From DATGIQ01 sp035295665 (GTDB lineage: Bacteria; Planctomycetota; Planctomycetia; Gemmatales; Gemmataceae): a DNA stretch of 42,520 nt. The notes below the pieces were generated by a model. That model was given only the letters and a program-made list of their open reading frames with translations, did not search any database and was not told where the DNA came from. Shown in pieces: positions 18,354-28,000 of this stretch. The stretch is from positions 1 through 42,520 of the forward strand of contig DATGIQ010000079.1 of the NCBI GenBank assembly GCA_035295665.1. Reading direction: 5' to 3'. The translations under genes were made by a program, and so were the position numbers. The stretch's first letter is position 1; each line of letters begins with the position of its first letter.

Positions 18354-19376
18354 TCACTGCAGGAGCGAGGACGTATCTCGAATCTCTCCATCTCGAAAGC
18401 CCGATAACTGCTGCAACACGTACCAGTCCTCACTGTACGGTCCTTGAAGTAGCCGGCGACCCGTGGCCGCCGTTGTGCCGTGTTTCAAGCCGTGGACCGA
18501 ACCATCGGCAAAACAGAACTGAACGACCCCACGATGACTGCTGCTGTATTGGAACCAGGTGGGGTTCACTGCTTTCATGCCTCCAATCGTCGGCATGGCA
18601 CCTATGCCCATTCAGGAAGCACTGTATTCCTTGACGCCGTTGGACTGGCCGCCGAGGATTTCACCGAAAAGCAGGGTGTTGCTCGTACCATCCGGAATCC
18701 GGCCAAGAGAATTCTGCGAGCGGTTCGTGAAGAGGCCTTCGTACTTGTTGAGTGTGGCATTGGTGCCTTGGCCAAAAGCTCCGCCCACTCCCAAGTAGCT
18801 TGTACGTCCTAGGTTGGCGGCGGCGGGAACCTGGGAGTAATCCCAGCTGGGCGCATAGAAGTTCCAGCGTCTCCCCATGTTGAAGAAGTGTTCCGCGTAG
18901 ACGGTTCCTTTCCTGCTCGCGTACGGGTCGTCCGATGGGCACAGGAGGGGCTTGATCCTCGTCTGTGCCACGGCCAAGTTGCTTTCCCCGTCGGGACCGG
19001 CCCACCAAGGGTCGCCGCTACTGTTCAGATCGAACTTGATCTTGAGTTGCTTGTAGATGGCTTCCCCTTCGAGGTACGGCAACAGATAGGCAAACAGACC
19101 GACGTTCTGAACGGTATTGTCCACGACGCGCCCGATGGGTGGCGGACGAGGTGTCTGGTTGTTCAAAGGCCCCAGGTAGCCGGGCGGTAACACGGTATGG
19201 ATGGAGTCATAAGTGCTGGCCGCCAAACCGAGCTGCTTGAGGTTGTTCGAGCAACTAACCCGATTGACGACATCTCGGGCTTTCTGGACCGCGACGAGCA
19301 GCAAACCAGTTAGAACGGCGATGATCGCCAGAACTACCAGTAACTCAATCAGGGTGAATGCGTGCCGACTGCGCAT
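18354..19376 (-). pseudogene. DUF1559 pilin-like protein with in-frame TGA
   Basis: Read through, this would be a 340-residue DUF1559 protein. I chose the ATG at 19376 with GGGAGGT 7 nt upstream. The N-terminus has the type IV pilin/pseudopilin methylation motif and helix (HAFTLIELLVVLAIIAVLTG), followed by the family's SCSNNLKQLGLA, LLPYLEGEAIY, YLGVGGAFG and RIPDGTSNTLLFGE. At 18612-18614 a TGA interrupts GGQSNGVKEYSAS. Translation continues in the same frame with MGIGAMPTIGG and the diagnostic C-terminus SSSHRGVVQFCFADGSVHGL. No frameshift is needed: the TGA sits where Trp is plausible (TGG to TGA). It is therefore a nonsense pseudogene, a read-through case or a sequencing error. It lies 68 bp downstream of the sigma gene, probably in the same transcript. 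Confidence 0.82.
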
Positions 19377-19444
19377 TGCGCCACCTCCCTTTCGTACCAG
19401 AACGGTCGCGGAGAACTCCACCGAGGCACACGAAGAATCTACCG

Positions 19445-20785
19445 TTACTCCTTGCCGATCTCCATGTCCTGTGCGAAGGCAATGACCCAGCCGCCGCCGC
19501 GGTGAACATAGCCTTCGGACACGCGCCGGTTGCGGTTGACCAGGAGGTTCCCGTCGTTGTCGTAAACTTTCCACTCGCCCATGTAACTAAGAATGGCGGC
19601 CTGGTCGCTCAGCCGGATCAACTCCACGTCGCTGATCTTGTAGTCGGTGCCGAACCGCACCGACCGAAGCCCGCGCAGGTGGTCCGCCATGGTATACCTG
19701 TGGTGCATCGAGAAGCCCACGAACTCGTCGGCGTAGCACTTCCGGTAAGCGTCCAGGTCTTGCTTCACACACGCTTCAAACACCTGTTTCTCCAGAGCCA
19801 GGAGCGTGTTCTTCAGCGCTTCGTCTTCCTTGGACAGGGATCCTTTCCGCGCCTCGGCAGGCAAGAATAACCCGAGCAAGATCGACCGGTCCGCGTTCGG
19901 GTCCTCCTCCGCCCATGCCCGGTAGGTCAGGCGACTAGCCCCCAGTCCGAGCACGGCAACTACCGCCAACACCACCGTGGCACGCAGCAGCTTGGTCAGG
20001 AACATGGCTTTGATCACTCCTTCCGTCAAGGCGGCGACGGGTGCGGTGAGGGCACCGGCCTTCACCGCTTGACCCGCCGCGAACAGTCTCACGGCTCGCA
20101 TGGTGGAAATCACCAACCGCGCCGGCGCGTCGGCCAAGGCCGCGTTCTGAGACAGCGCCACCGCCAGCGCCCCGGCCGGTAGCGTCACACCTTTGTGAGC
20201 CATCCGCTTGGCCAGCAGGCTTCGCCCCCTGGACAGTCGGCTGGCAACGGTCCCTTGCGGCAGGCCGAGTTGACGCGCCGCTTCCTTAAGGGACTTGCCC
20301 TCCAACCCACACAGAACGATCGGGACGCGGTAATTGTTCGGCAGGCGACTCAACTCCCCGTCCAGCAGGGCTTGAAGTTGTTGCCAGTTCTCCGCGGGCG
20401 GTTCGGACCGGGGGAGCGATCCCGCCTGACGTTCCTTCACGCGCCGCTTGCTGTTCATGGCCTTCGCCTTCAACGCCGTGTGGTGGGCGACCCCGTACAG
20501 CCAGTTCCCCACCAACGCACGGGGCACGACGGAAGCGGCCTTGCGGACGAGGACGAGGAAAGTGGCCTGAAAGGCGTCCTCGGCGTCGGTTTCGTGACGG
20601 AGGACGCGACGGCAGACGCCCAGCACCATGGGGCCGTGCCGCCGTAGCAGGGCCTCAAATGCCGCCTCGTCGCGGTGGGCGACGAACCGCTCCAGCAGCT
20701 GCCCGTCCGTCAGGCCGGCACCGTCGCGCAAGAGCGCAGACCTGCGCAGGTGCTTGATGACCTCGTGTAGTGGACTCGTCGCCAC
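19445..20785 (-). CDS. ECF sigma factor with membrane-anchored SnoaL/DUF4440-like C-terminus
   Basis: A 446-residue sigma-70 family ECF factor of the long planctomycete type. I chose the GTG at 20785 (VATSPLHEVIKHLRR), with AGAGGG 6-7 nt upstream; the longer frame to 21040 lacks similarity. Sigma region 2 is at about 43-110 (DEAAFEALLRRHGPMV, DAEDAFQATFLVL, VGNWLYGVAHHTA). Region 4 is at about 140-195 (LSRLPNNYRVPIVL, KSLKEAARQLGLPQGTVASR, LSRGRSLL). A hydrophobic Ala/Leu/Val stretch at 266-286 is a likely single membrane span. Residues about 325-440 resemble a DUF4440/SnoaL-like NTF2-fold domain (VFEACVKQDLDAYRKCYADEF, GWVIAFAQDMEIGKE). This layout suggests the sensor or anti-sigma role is built into the same chain; that is inference. 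DUF1559 follows in the same direction. The gene lies between two inverted IS66 remnants. Confidence 0.88.
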   Translation of the reverse strand: MATSPLHEVIKHLRRSALLRDGAGLTDGQLLERFVAHRDEAAFEALLRRHGPMVLGVCRRVLRHETDAEDAFQATFLVLVRKAASVVPRALVGNWLYGVAHHTALKAKAMNSKRRVKERQAGSLPRSEPPAENWQQLQALLDGELSRLPNNYRVPIVLCGLEGKSLKEAARQLGLPQGTVASRLSRGRSLLAKRMAHKGVTLPAGALAVALSQNAALADAPARLVISTMRAVRLFAAGQAVKAGALTAPVAALTEGVIKAMFLTKLLRATVVLAVVAVLGLGASRLTYRAWAEEDPNADRSILLGLFLPAEARKGSLSKEDEALKNTLLALEKQVFEACVKQDLDAYRKCYADEFVGFSMHHRYTMADHLRGLRSVRFGTDYKISDVELIRLSDQAAILSYMGEWKVYDNDGNLLVNRNRRVSEGYVHRGGGWVIAFAQDMEIGKE

Positions 20786-21186
20786 CGGGTTGCCCTCTTC
20801 GGGTTCGTGCTCTACCAGTATATTTCCCCAACTGCGGAATTTTATCCCATCTTTTTCGGCGGCGTCCCCCCTGCAACAGGCTTCGGCCCCGTTGCGGTCT
20901 CGGCGCGGAGCCGTTAAGTAGGCGGGGTCGGAAACCCCCTGCAACGGTGACAAACCCATGACCTCTCTCCGCGTCAACCTGGGCGAGAGCGACCGCCTGC
21001 TACGGGTCGAGAGCTGTCTTGCTCTCAGAGTGCTCGACAAGAGTGAAGGCTATTTCCTCGTACACTTCTACCGCTATCCGTCGGACAAGAAACCGGAATG
21101 GCGTATCCGTCGGGCTCAGCGTGTGGCTGCCTGGGTGGATGGAAGCCAGAAGTAGAGATGGCGTGAAGCGACGGGAACGGCCGAGG
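20786..21186. other. Upstream region of the sigma gene, 3' flank of the IS66 remnant
   Basis: These 401 bp hold the sigma gene's leader and the flank beyond the IS66 tnpC stop. A plus-strand frame at 20958-21155 (65 codons, ending RAQRVAAWVDGSQK) has no ribosome site and no family I recognise, so I do not call it. A small perfect inverted repeat, GAGAGC-6-GCTCTC, lies at 21009-21026. I could not find the expected GTAA-type right end of the IS66 element. Confidence 0.4.
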
Positions 21187-23054
21187 TCAGGAGGCCGGCT
21201 CGGCCGCAGGGCTCGTTGTCTCGGTCGCCGCTGCCGGTGGGGTCGCCATCGTCGCGGCCTGACGCGCCGGCTGCCATCGGTCGGGCAGCAGGCCACCGAA
21301 CTGCCCGGCCGGCATCGTCGGCAAATGCGTCAGCACGTCTTGCAGATACGCCCAGCGCTCAACCCCCAAGCGGTGGCACGTGGACGTGAAGCTGAAGAGC
21401 ACCGCGGCCGTTTGGCCACCGTGCGGCGATCCTACGGTCAACCAGTTTTTACGACCAATGGCAATCCGCTTCATCTCCCGCTCGGCCACGTTGTTATCGA
21501 GGGCCAGGAAACCGGCCTCGGTATAACGCACCAGCGCGGCCCAGTTGTTCAGGGCGTACCCCAGCGCTTCTGCCATCGGGCTCTTGGGCAACACCTCGGG
21601 GCGCTGAGCCTGCAACCACTGGTGGAACTGGCCCAGAATCGGCACCGCCAAGTCCTGGCGCATTTTTGCAGCCGCTGCGCATCGCTGAAGTCCTTGGCCT
21701 GCCGCTCCAGTTCATAGAGCTGGCGGTAATCGGCCAACGCCTCGTGCGACCGCAGGGCATCGGCTGCGTGCCTCGTAGAACTTGCGGCGTGCGTGGGCAT
21801 TGCAGGCTACCTCGATGATGCGTGCCGCAACCGTGCGCGGGTCCGGCAGGTACAGCGCGTCGTAGCCGCTAAACGCGTCGGCATGCAGGTAACCTTGATA
21901 GTTGGCTAAGAACTGCTGTGGCCCGTCGCGTTTGTGGTTGACCGTGAAGTCGAACACACGTTGTAGGGATGGGCGGCGTCGCCCAGGTAGACCCAGAAAC
22001 GTGCCGTGCTCAGCAGGTGGGTCACCAGTTCCTGCGTCTTCACGGTCGTATCGCCGGTGTGGAGCGCCTGGGACTGCAGCACCCCGCTCACCATCAGATC
22101 GTACAGCGGCCGCAGGAGCTGAGCACGGGCTGCCAGCCAATCGCACAGCGTGGAGCGGTGCAAGAAGAGACCTTGCCGCTGGTAGACCCGCTCCAGGCGA
22201 TGCAGCGGCAGGTGATCAGTATATTTGCTAACGATCAGGTGAGCCAAGAGGCCAGGCCCCGGCAGGCCCTTGGGGATCGGCATGGGCGGCTTGGGCGCGA
22301 CGATTACCACCTCACTGGCGTTCAGGAGCCGACACGGGGGCGTGGGCGCTGGGGACGGGGGACACTGGTCAGCGGCCTGCTCGCTGGACGATGCCTGCTC
22401 TTGCGAATTGTCCATTTGCTCTAGCGTGGGTCTCGGTTCCGGCGGCGGTAGCGGTGGTTGGAACTCCGTGGACCGCGCTGGTACAGGCTCGGCCTCCTGG
22501 CCCAAGTGTGGTGGCTGCCCCTGCGACTGTGTTGTCTGCCGGCTACAGCAGGGACAGACGTACCTGTGAACGATGTGCTCGATGACGATCAGCGACGCCG
22601 GCCGGTAGTCGAGCTGTTCACTCGTGACTACGCCGATGTCGATGCGTGTCTGCCCACAGCTCGGACAGAGGCGCTCGGCTTCGGACAACTCGTAATGCCT
22701 GGGCTCGCGGGGTAGGTTCTCCGGCATGCGGCGGCGGCCATGCGGCTTGCATTGACGCCTGGGCTCGGCTGCCGCAGCCGGCTCGGTCGACGCAGTTGCT
22801 GCCGCCGCGTCCTGGCTTGGGACCAACTCGGCAAACAGCAGCGGTTGGTTGGGATCGAAGCGCTCGCCACGCGGCCCGTACAGACGCCGCAGCAGCAAGT
22901 CGATCCGGTGCCGCAACGCCTCGTAGTCGTGCTGACGCTCCTGCAACGAGGCCAGCAATTCCAGAACCATGCGCCTGAGCGTGGCCAGATCGTCGGGCAA
23001 TTGCTCAGCGGTGAGCGGTGGCAGGCCGGCAGCACCGGGATTCGCGAGGTTCAT
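21187..23054 (-). pseudogene. tnpC: IS66-family transposase (tnpC), three frameshifts
   Basis: The gene begins at an ATG at 23054 (MNLANPGAAGL). The N-terminal coiled region (LRRMVLELLASLQERQHDYEAL), the LLRRLYGPRGERFDP motif and the zinc-finger-like part (CPSCGQ at about residue 132, CPCC at about 171) are intact. A Pro/Gln/Ser-rich stretch of roughly 70 residues then separates the zinc finger from the catalytic core; most IS66 transposases have only about ten residues here. The core continues with APKPPMPIPKGLPGPGLLAH, SKYTDHLPLHRLERVY and HTGDTTVK. The frame then breaks near 21965 (AAHPYN to VFDFTVNHKRDGP), near 21768 (NAHARRKFYEA to ADALRSHEALADYRQL) and near 21668, where one base seems lost from an A run (RLQK to MRQDLAVPIL). 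It resumes to LDNNVAEREMKRIAIGRKNW. The transposase is probably dead. Confidence 0.85.
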
Positions 23055-23130
23055 GCCTATATCGACGTATTACGGACCGTATTTGTTCGCTGAAGGGATG
23101 CACGGAAAGGCAAACGAAGGCGCCGTCCAC

Positions 23131-23157
23131 CTGCTCAACCCGCTTAACCCACTCAAC
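23131..23157. repeat. Three imperfect 9-bp tandem repeats
   Basis: CTGCTCAAC, CCGCTTAAC and CCACTCAAC stand in tandem. On the minus strand they form the tnpB stop and the start of the tnpB-tnpC spacer. They may be a slippage product; I see no function. Confidence 0.6.
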
Positions 23158-23377
23158 CCATTGCCGTCGCTGGCCGGTGGTAGCGTCGGCTGCGCTGGGC
23201 CTTGGACCAATCGATGCCGTCCAGGAGCATGGCTAACTCGGTGGCGCGGAGAGACACGCTCGGCTGGCCCACGGCCACGGTCGGCCAGCGGAAAACGCCG
23301 TCTTCCAGGCGCTTGTAAACAATGACAAACCCATCCTCGTCCCAGTAGAGCAGCTTGACGCGGTCGCCGCGTCGCTG
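23153..23377 (-). pseudogene. tnpB: IS66 accessory protein TnpB, 3' part
   Basis: On the minus strand about 74 codons match the C-terminal two-thirds of IS66 TnpB (Orf2): RRGDRVKLLYWDEDGFVIVY, KRLEDGVFRWP, SLRATELAMLLDGIDW and a basic SRRYHRP near the end. The N-terminal part is missing. Upstream the sequence passes straight into the sulfatase 5' fragment, in another frame, within about 23377-23395. It sits 98 bp upstream of tnpC in the standard tnpB-tnpC order. The IS66 element is therefore truncated at its tnpA side. Confidence 0.8.
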
Positions 23378-23383
23378 CCAAAG

Positions 23384-23559
23384 CAGCCCAGGTCCGTCCA
23401 GCCGAGATCGTCCACGAGAATGAAGACGATATTGGGCCGCTGGACCGGCTGCGCTTCCCTGGCGTTCGTGGTGCCGGTGACTGCCAAGAGCCAAACGAGG
23501 CAACACAGCCTGATCCAATGGAGCGACGGCTTTCGGGAGCGCACAACAACATGACCCAT
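23384..23559 (-). pseudogene. Sulfatase, 5' part (remnant)
   Basis: It begins at an ATG at 23559, 11 bp after the intact sulfatase gene stops. It encodes a signal peptide (RLCCLVWLLAVTGTTNA, residues about 17-33) followed by the classic sulfatase opening RPNIVFILVDDLGWTDLGCF with the two metal-binding aspartates. Similarity ends at about CFGSD, where the IS66 tnpB remnant begins. The matching 3' part lies 5.2 kb away at 17621-18180. The two fragments together cover about 240 of the usual 450-500 residues, so some 200 or more middle residues, including the C-x-P-x-R site, were lost. Confidence 0.82.
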
Positions 23560-23570
23560 GTTCGGTCTCT

Positions 23571-25019
23571 CTATTCGCCCGTGCCAGGCTTCACCTTCGC
23601 GAAGTCGAATTCCACGGGCTGTGGCTTATCGGTGTGCAGCGGCTGGCGGTCACCCAGTTGCTCTTGCCAATCGGTGAGCAAGGCTGTCAGGCGTGTACCT
23701 TCGCCTTTGTGCGCCGGCTCGGCTGCGAGGTCGTGGATTTCGGCAGGATCATTCTGGAGATCGAAGAGCTGGATCTTATTGATTTGCGGATAGACAATCA
23801 GCTTCCAGCGATCGTCGCGCACCGCACGTTGCACATTGGTGTAAGCGGTGAACAAAGATTGGCGGACGGAATCCAGTTTGCCAGTCAGAATCGGGACCAG
23901 GCTTTTCCCTTCGCTCCCCGGCGGACCTGCCACGTGCGCCCGTTCGCCCAGGGTCGGAAAGATGTCGAGCAGGTAACAAAGCGCATTCCGCCGTTCGTTC
24001 TTCGGTACGCCCGGGCCAGCGAGAATCAGGGGCGCGTGCATCGAATGGTCGTAAAGGTTTTGCTTGCCGAATAGGCCGTGACTGCCGATCGCCAGCCCAT
24101 GATCGCTGGAAAAGACGATGAGGGTATTATCGTATTGGCCACTTGCGTGCAGTGCCTGGAGGATGCGGCCGACCTGGTCATCTAAGAACGTGATCGCACT
24201 GTAGTAGTCCGCCAGGTGTTGGCGGACGATTTCAGGAGTGCGCGGCCAGGGCGCGAGCTTCTCGTCCCGGAGCACCAGCGCTCCGTTGTTGAAGGGATGC
24301 TGCGGCAGGTAGTTGGCCGGCAAGGGCGGCTTGTTGGAGTTGTACTTTGCGTGATATGCGGGCGGGGCCAGGCGCGGGTCGTGTGGACAGTTGAACGCAA
24401 CGTAAGCCAAGAATGGCTTGTCCGGCTTTTGCCGCTTCAAAAAATCAATCACGTTGTCCGCGAAGAGCTGCACGGAATGCGTGCCGCTCAGCCGCCTGTT
24501 TACCAGTTGATGGTTTTCGGAAATGTCCTCAACCGGAAGCTTGTACGGATCTCCCATGCCGCCCAAGAATACTGCTCTTCCTTCCACAAAGGAACGGAGC
24601 AGCCCCGGGGCTTCATTGTGCCATTTACCGGTAATGAACGTGGAATATCCAGCCCGTCCGAACGTCTCGGGCCAGGTCGGTTGTCCTTGCAGGTTGGTTT
24701 TAACGCGAAAAAGGGTTCGCCCCGTCAGGAGCATGGCCCGGGACGGTACGCAGACCGCTCCCTGCAGCGCGCCCATGCAGTAGGCATGCGTGAACGTTGT
24801 CCCTTCCTGGACCAGGCGATCCAGGTTCGGTGTCTGGATGTGCGTGTTGCCCAGCGCATGAATCGTGTCCGCCCGCTGATCGTCGCTGAAGAGAATAAGA
24901 ATGTTGGGACGGGACGGAAGCTCTGCCGCCCTCGCATGCGCGGGACACGACGATGCAGCCGCCATACACAGGAGGACGAGCAGCGGGGTCGGAAGTTGCA
25001 GGCAGTCGCGGAGTCTCAT
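23571..25019 (-). CDS. Secreted type I sulfatase (intact)
   Basis: A 482-residue formylglycine-dependent sulfatase. I chose the ATG at 25019 (MRLRDCLQLPTP) with AAGGG 8 nt upstream; a GTG six bases earlier is too close to that site. Residues about 1-32 are a signal peptide (PLLVLLCMAAASSCPAHARA). The mature part has RPNILILFSDDQRADTIHAL (metal-binding Asp pair), the modification motif CVPSR (C90) followed by AMLLTGR, GKWHNE, CPHDPR, and FSSDHGLAIGSHGLFGKQNLY, which carries the second metal site. The C-terminus has KLIVYPQINKIQLFDLQNDP. The Cys-type motif requires activation by a formylglycine-generating enzyme encoded elsewhere. The substrate is unknown; planctomycetes use such enzymes on sulfated polysaccharides. 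It lies 21 bp after glnE and immediately before the broken sulfatase, so the two sulfatases were probably a tandem pair. Confidence 0.93.
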   Translation of the reverse strand: MRLRDCLQLPTPLLVLLCMAAASSCPAHARAAELPSRPNILILFSDDQRADTIHALGNTHIQTPNLDRLVQEGTTFTHAYCMGALQGAVCVPSRAMLLTGRTLFRVKTNLQGQPTWPETFGRAGYSTFITGKWHNEAPGLLRSFVEGRAVFLGGMGDPYKLPVEDISENHQLVNRRLSGTHSVQLFADNVIDFLKRQKPDKPFLAYVAFNCPHDPRLAPPAYHAKYNSNKPPLPANYLPQHPFNNGALVLRDEKLAPWPRTPEIVRQHLADYYSAITFLDDQVGRILQALHASGQYDNTLIVFSSDHGLAIGSHGLFGKQNLYDHSMHAPLILAGPGVPKNERRNALCYLLDIFPTLGERAHVAGPPGSEGKSLVPILTGKLDSVRQSLFTAYTNVQRAVRDDRWKLIVYPQINKIQLFDLQNDPAEIHDLAAEPAHKGEGTRLTALLTDWQEQLGDRQPLHTDKPQPVEFDFAKVKPGTGE

Positions 25020-25040
25020 GACCACAACCCTTCGAGTGCT

Positions 25041-28000
25041 TCAAGTGTGTACCAGGGTCCCGATATCGCTACGCGGGGTTCGCTCACGGGCAACCAGCTT
25101 CAGAAACAGCTCGCGCGTCTGCGTGGTATGCCGTTCGAGCTCCGCCAAGAATTGGTGTCCGGCGCTGCCTTGAATGGCCGCTTCAAAGCCCAACCGGCGT
25201 GCCAGTTTTTCCAGATCCTCGGGCTTTTCCGGCAATTCGTCGAGGGATAGATTGTGAACAATCCGCAGCCGGCTTTCGACCAGACGCAGGAAGTTGTAAC
25301 CGGCCAGCACCGTGGTGAACTCTTCTTCAGTGAGAAGTCCGCGGATCCGCAGTGCCGTGAGCGCCTCCCAGGTGTTGGGCGTGCGTAGTTCCGGCAGCTC
25401 CCGGCCATACTTGATCTGGAATAGCTGCACGAGAAATTCGACATCCACGATCCCGCCAAAACCGCGTTTCAAATCGCGTTCGCTACGGCTCGCCTCCAAG
25501 CGATCACGCATCTCCTGGATTTCTCCGGCCAGCTCCGGTTTCCAGAGAAGGCCATAGGCCCCTTGCGTGACGGCCTCCATCACGAGACGCGCAAACTCGG
25601 CATCGCCGAAAACTACTCGAGCCCGTGTCAACGCCTGCCGTTCCCAAAGCTGAGCGCCGCCTTGTTCGTAATAGCGGCGAAATTCCGTCAGCGGAATAAC
25701 CAGGCTGCCGGATCTGCCCGTCGGCCGCAGACGCATATCCACCTGATAAAGCCGGCCCATGGGGCCCCAGAAGCTGGTGGCCTTGATGATGCGCTGCCCG
25801 AATTCGGTGAAGAAGTGGAAGTTATCGGTCAGCTCATAGCGATCAAAGCGATTCGCCCCGGACGGTGGACCGGTACGGCCGTCTCCTTCGTACACCAGGA
25901 TCAAGTCCAAATCGCTGTGGTAGCTCATCTCCCGGCCGCCGAGCTTGCCGAGTGCGAGCAACGCATACCGGCTGGGCTCCCCTTTGCGATCCCCATCATC
26001 CAAGTAGGGAATGCCAAAACGCCGCGTGAGTGCGGGCTGCTGCAAGAGCGCAATTTGCACCAAGAGCGTCTCGGCCAGGTCGCTCAGGGCGCCGGTCGTA
26101 GCCTGGATCGTGTCCTTGCCAAGGATGTCGCGCACGCCGATCCGGAGCAGCTCCTTGTCCTGAAAACTATGGAGAATCGGATCGAGGTCGGAGGCTCCGC
26201 GGCACAGATCAGCCAGCTCCTGGCGCAACTCCGCGGCGGAGCGCGGCTGATTGAGCACCAAGCTGTCGAGAAGCTCGTCGATCATGCCGGGGTTGTTGAT
26301 CAGGATTTCCGATAGGAATTGACTCCAGGCGCAGAGGTCGACGTACAGTTTGAGACTGGGAGGATTAAAGCTGAATAGCTCCCAAAGGACTGACTTGGCT
26401 CCCAGGGAAGCGGTCACCTTTTCGAGGTTCACGAGGGCCATATCCGGATCCGGCGTCTCGGCCAAGGCGCGAAGCAATGACGGAGCGATGCTGGCCAGGA
26501 ACTGCCGGCACCGCCGCGTGGACAGAAACGGTACGGCTTCCTGGGCGAGCTGGCTCAAATTGTGGTACGCCCCTTGAACATCTCGGAAGGGATACCGGCC
26601 AAGGACCGCACGGATGGTCTCAGGCTCGGGGAGCGTGTCCAGCATCAAGTCCGATTCGGGCTCGGCCTGGCCATCTTCTCCGTGAAACGTGTCGTGAACG
26701 AGGTGATTCAAAATTTTGCGGTTTAAGCTCGTCCGCTCACGATAATCGTGCAGGAAAGCTTGCAGCGGATCCTGAATCGAAGCTGATGCCGTCTGGCCGC
26801 GTGGGGCCGGATGCGCCCCTTTGCTTCCACTCATCTCCGTCCGCTTCTCTTCCGAATAACCCATGCGCAGAGCCAGCTTACGCAGCTCGTCCTCGCCGCT
26901 GGGCAGGCGATGCGTTTGAAGATCGAAGAGGAGCTGAAGCCGGTGTTCCGTCTTGCGAAGAAAGCGGTACGCGGTCCCGAGAAAATGGTATTCCTGATCG
27001 CTCAAGCAGCCCGCCTGCTCCAGGGCTTGCAGGGCCAGCAAGGTGTTGCGCTGGCGGATTTCCGGCAAGTCGCCGCCGTTGAGCAACTGCAAGAACTGGA
27101 TGGTGAACTCGATGTCGCGGATCCCGCCATGCCCGGTTTTGACTTCCGTATCGCTGGTCCCGGCTTGGCGAGTCTTTTGCTCGATGCGCCGTTTCAACGC
27201 TTTGATTTCGTTGATCTCCGCAAAACTCAGATACTTGCGGTAGACAAACGGCTCAATGCTCTGAAGAAATGCTTTGCCCAGTTCTAAGCTCCCGGCCACG
27301 GGCCGTAGCTTGATCAGGGCTTGGCGTTCCCAGGTGCGGCCGAGCGTATCGTAATAGGATAACGTGCTGGCTAACGAGCGTGCCAGCGGACCACGGTGTC
27401 CTTCGGGACGAAGCCGCAAGTCCACACGGTAGGCTTGGCCGCGGTCGGTGTGGGCAGAAAGGAGACGCACAACTTCGCTGAGAACCCGGCCATAAAACTC
27501 TTGATTGCTAATGCTGGTGACCCGGCGGCCTCGGGTCGTGCCTTCTTCATCGTAGAGGAACATCAAATCGATGTCGCTGCTGTAATTGAGCTCTTCGCCG
27601 CCATGCTTGCCGAATGCCAAGATCACACACCGGGCCGGCTGTCCTCCGGTCGTGTAGGGTTCGCCGAAGCGGTTACCGACTTGGCGGAGAGCCGTCGCCA
27701 AGGCGACCTCCAGGGCCGCGTCCGCCACACGAGAGAGGTCGCGGGTAATCTCTTCCAGGGGCCGGTCGCGGATGATATCGTTCGTGCCGATCCGGAGGGT
27801 CTGCCGTTGCCGAAAACGCCGAAAGGACCGCAGGACAGCAGAATCTTCGAACGCAGCATCGACCTCACTTTGCAGTTGCTCTTGCATTTCCTTTTGGCTG
27901 GGGCTGCGCCGCAACGGCACGCGGAGCATGTCGAGATAGTCCGGGTTTGCAATCAGCAAATCACTGAAGAATTGGCTGGTACTCAACAATTGAAGAAGGA

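Noticed and set aside
18612..18614. TGA as a selenocysteine codon in the DUF1559 gene
   Set aside because: DUF1559 is not a known selenoprotein family; Trp fits the position and no characteristic stem-loop stood out next to the codon.
20958..21155. 65-codon plus-strand frame between the sigma and tnpC genes
   Set aside because: No ribosome site, no recognisable family; it lies in the sigma gene's leader region.
21660..21672. A run in tnpC as a programmed frameshift site
   Set aside because: It is one of three separate frame breaks in the gene, and the A5 run is not a standard slippery heptamer.
23153..23518. 121-codon minus-strand frame as a full gene
   Set aside because: Only its last 74 codons are TnpB; the first part is the sulfatase 5' fragment read in a wrong frame.
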